A stretch of 15,634 nucleotides of DNA from an uncultured Bacilli bacterium (lineage in GTDB: Bacteria; Bacillota_I; Bacilli_A; RF39; UBA660): the NCBI GenBank assembly GCA_947589695.1, contig CANQBY010000009.1, forward strand, positions 1 through 15,634. Direction: 5' to 3'. The notes under the pieces are model-generated. The model was not told the DNA's origin. It did no database searches and was given only the letters and a program-made list of their open reading frames with translations. Shown piece after piece: positions 14,926 through 15,634 of this stretch (within the stretch, counting starts at the first letter, position 1; every line of letters starts with the position of its first letter). Position numbers and translations under genes: made by a program.

Positions 14926-15528
14926 TTAACGATTGTAGAATTCAACGATTAGAGACTCATTAATTTCTGAATTAAGTTCACTTCTTTCAGGAAGTCTTAC
15001 ATAAGTTCCTGACATTTTATTAGCATCAAAACTAACAAATGCTGGTAAACTTCTTTTAGCTTCTAAACTCATTTTCATTGCTGGATGATTTAATGAATTT
15101 TCTTTAACACTGATAACATCGCCTGGTTTACAAGAATAAGAAGGAATATCAACTTTTACATTATTAACCATTATATGACCATGATTAACAATTTGCCTTG
15201 CTGCTCTTCTAGTATTGGCAAGTCCCATTCTATAAACTAAATTATCTAAACGAGACTCAAGTAATCTAAGCATATTTTCACCAGTAACGCCTTTCATTTT
15301 AGAAGCTTTTTCAAATAATCTTCTAAATTGTTTTTCGTTTAAGCCATACATAGTTCTTACTTTTTGTTTTTCTTGTAATTGAACACCATATTCACTTAAT
15401 TTTTTTCTTCTATCATTACCATGTTGACCTGGCGCATAAGGACGTCTAGCTAAATCTTTACCATTTTCTAATGTTGAAAAATTTAATCTTCTTGATTTTT
15501 TATAAGCTGGACCAGTATATCTTGCCAT
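14926..15528 (-). CDS. rpsD: 30S ribosomal protein S4
   Basis: A 200-residue protein of exact family length, a primary 16S rRNA-binding assembly protein that also takes part in decoding accuracy. The N-terminus MARYTGPAYKKSRRLN, RRPYAPGQHG (28-37) and the LQEKQKVRTMYG stretch (51-62) are diagnostic. The S4 RNA-binding domain spans about 90-152 (RLDNLVYRMGLANTRRAARQ, then VNHGHIMVNN). It is the form without the four N-terminal zinc-binding cysteines; only C133 is present. A near-perfect AGAAAGGAGA site at 15537-15546 supports the start. rpsD stands alone here, as in Bacillus, where S4 represses its own translation through its leader RNA. No sign of transfer. Confidence 0.99.
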   Translation of the reverse strand: MARYTGPAYKKSRRLNFSTLENGKDLARRPYAPGQHGNDRRKKLSEYGVQLQEKQKVRTMYGLNEKQFRRLFEKASKMKGVTGENMLRLLESRLDNLVYRMGLANTRRAARQIVNHGHIMVNNVKVDIPSYSCKPGDVISVKENSLNHPAMKMSLEAKRSLPAFVSFDANKMSGTYVRLPERSELNSEINESLIVEFYNR

Positions 15529-15634
15529 TTTTATTTTCTCCTTTCTATTAATCTAAATACAAAGGAATTGTTAAATCTAACTTATAGGGAGTTTATTCAG
15601 ATAATTTCTTTTGGGCAGTCCAAAATACTTTTAA
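15529..15634 (-). promoter_or_regulatory. rpsD upstream leader region, possible S4 autoregulatory structure
   Basis: The 106 bases upstream of rpsD hold its Shine-Dalgarno site, a small hairpin (minus strand TTTTGG/CCAAAA, plus-strand 15609-15614 and 15620-15625, five-base loop), a short GTTA/TAAC hairpin near 15570-15581, and the AATCTAA repeat seen at 15550 and 15574. No clear promoter was found. In Firmicutes S4 can bind such leaders, but I cannot fold this one by eye into the known pseudoknot, so the assignment is tentative. Confidence 0.25.

Noticed and set aside
1..15634. Mycoplasma-type code (TGA = Trp)
   Set aside because: TGA ends several genes at ATGA junctions (for example 8779-8781 and the Bat operon overlaps), and tryptophans are encoded by TGG.
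1..15634. tRNA genes, CRISPR arrays, insertion sequence ends, origins
   Set aside because: No cloverleaf-like segments, regularly spaced repeats, paired terminal inverted repeats with a transposase, or DnaA-box clusters were seen by eye on either strand; the Rpn-like fragment at the left edge is the only mobile-element-related trace.

Overview
The window is very AT-rich (roughly a quarter G+C by eye). It uses the standard code: TGG supplies tryptophan and TGA is a working stop in several ATGA overlaps. Genes are tightly packed with strong AGGAGG-type ribosome binding sites, and ribosomal protein S4 is the cysteine-poor type typical of Firmicutes. This suggests an uncultured, low-GC Bacilli or Mollicutes-allied gut-type bacterium outside the TGA=Trp mycoplasmas. 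That assignment is an inference from composition and gene families, not a match to a genome.

Layout. (1) 1-500: the C-terminal end of a probable Rpn/PD-(D/E)XK transposase-like nuclease converges on a small XRE regulator across a shared hairpin terminator. (2) 5526 down to 652, minus strand: a translationally coupled operon in the order MoxR AAA+ ATPase, DUF58 protein, small DUF4381-like membrane protein, BatA-like VWA protein, BatB-like VWA protein, BatC-like TPR protein. (3) 5527-5879: a 353-base divergent control region with promoter candidates on both strands, a 17-base direct repeat and a seven-codon mini-ORF. (4) 5880-11356, plus strand: four genes for membrane-anchored or exported proteins: a zinc-ribbon/TM/HExxH metallopeptidase, an HtrA-like protein that has lost its catalytic His and Ser, a large single-TM protein with three possible repeated modules, and a second zinc-ribbon/TM protein. 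(5) 11495-14834, after a terminator: LemA, a DUF2207 membrane protein ending in a Cys/Gly-rich tail, and a radical SAM/SPASM enzyme whose start lies inside that tail's coding region. (6) 14926-15528, minus strand: rpsD, converging on the radical SAM gene across two back-to-back terminators.

How they may work together. MoxR-DUF58-VWA-TPR sets are known as chaperone-like systems that act on membrane or metal-dependent client proteins. LemA with DUF2207 is a recurrent membrane pair. Here both flank a group of cell-surface proteins that includes a probable zinc peptidase and a pseudo-protease. I infer one cell-envelope system: MoxR/Bat proteins acting on surface clients, zinc-ribbon membrane proteins linking cytoplasm and surface, and a radical SAM enzyme that could modify the DUF2207 tail. 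The four-gene block at 5880-11356 and the DUF2207-tail/radical SAM overlap are the parts most likely to be undescribed.
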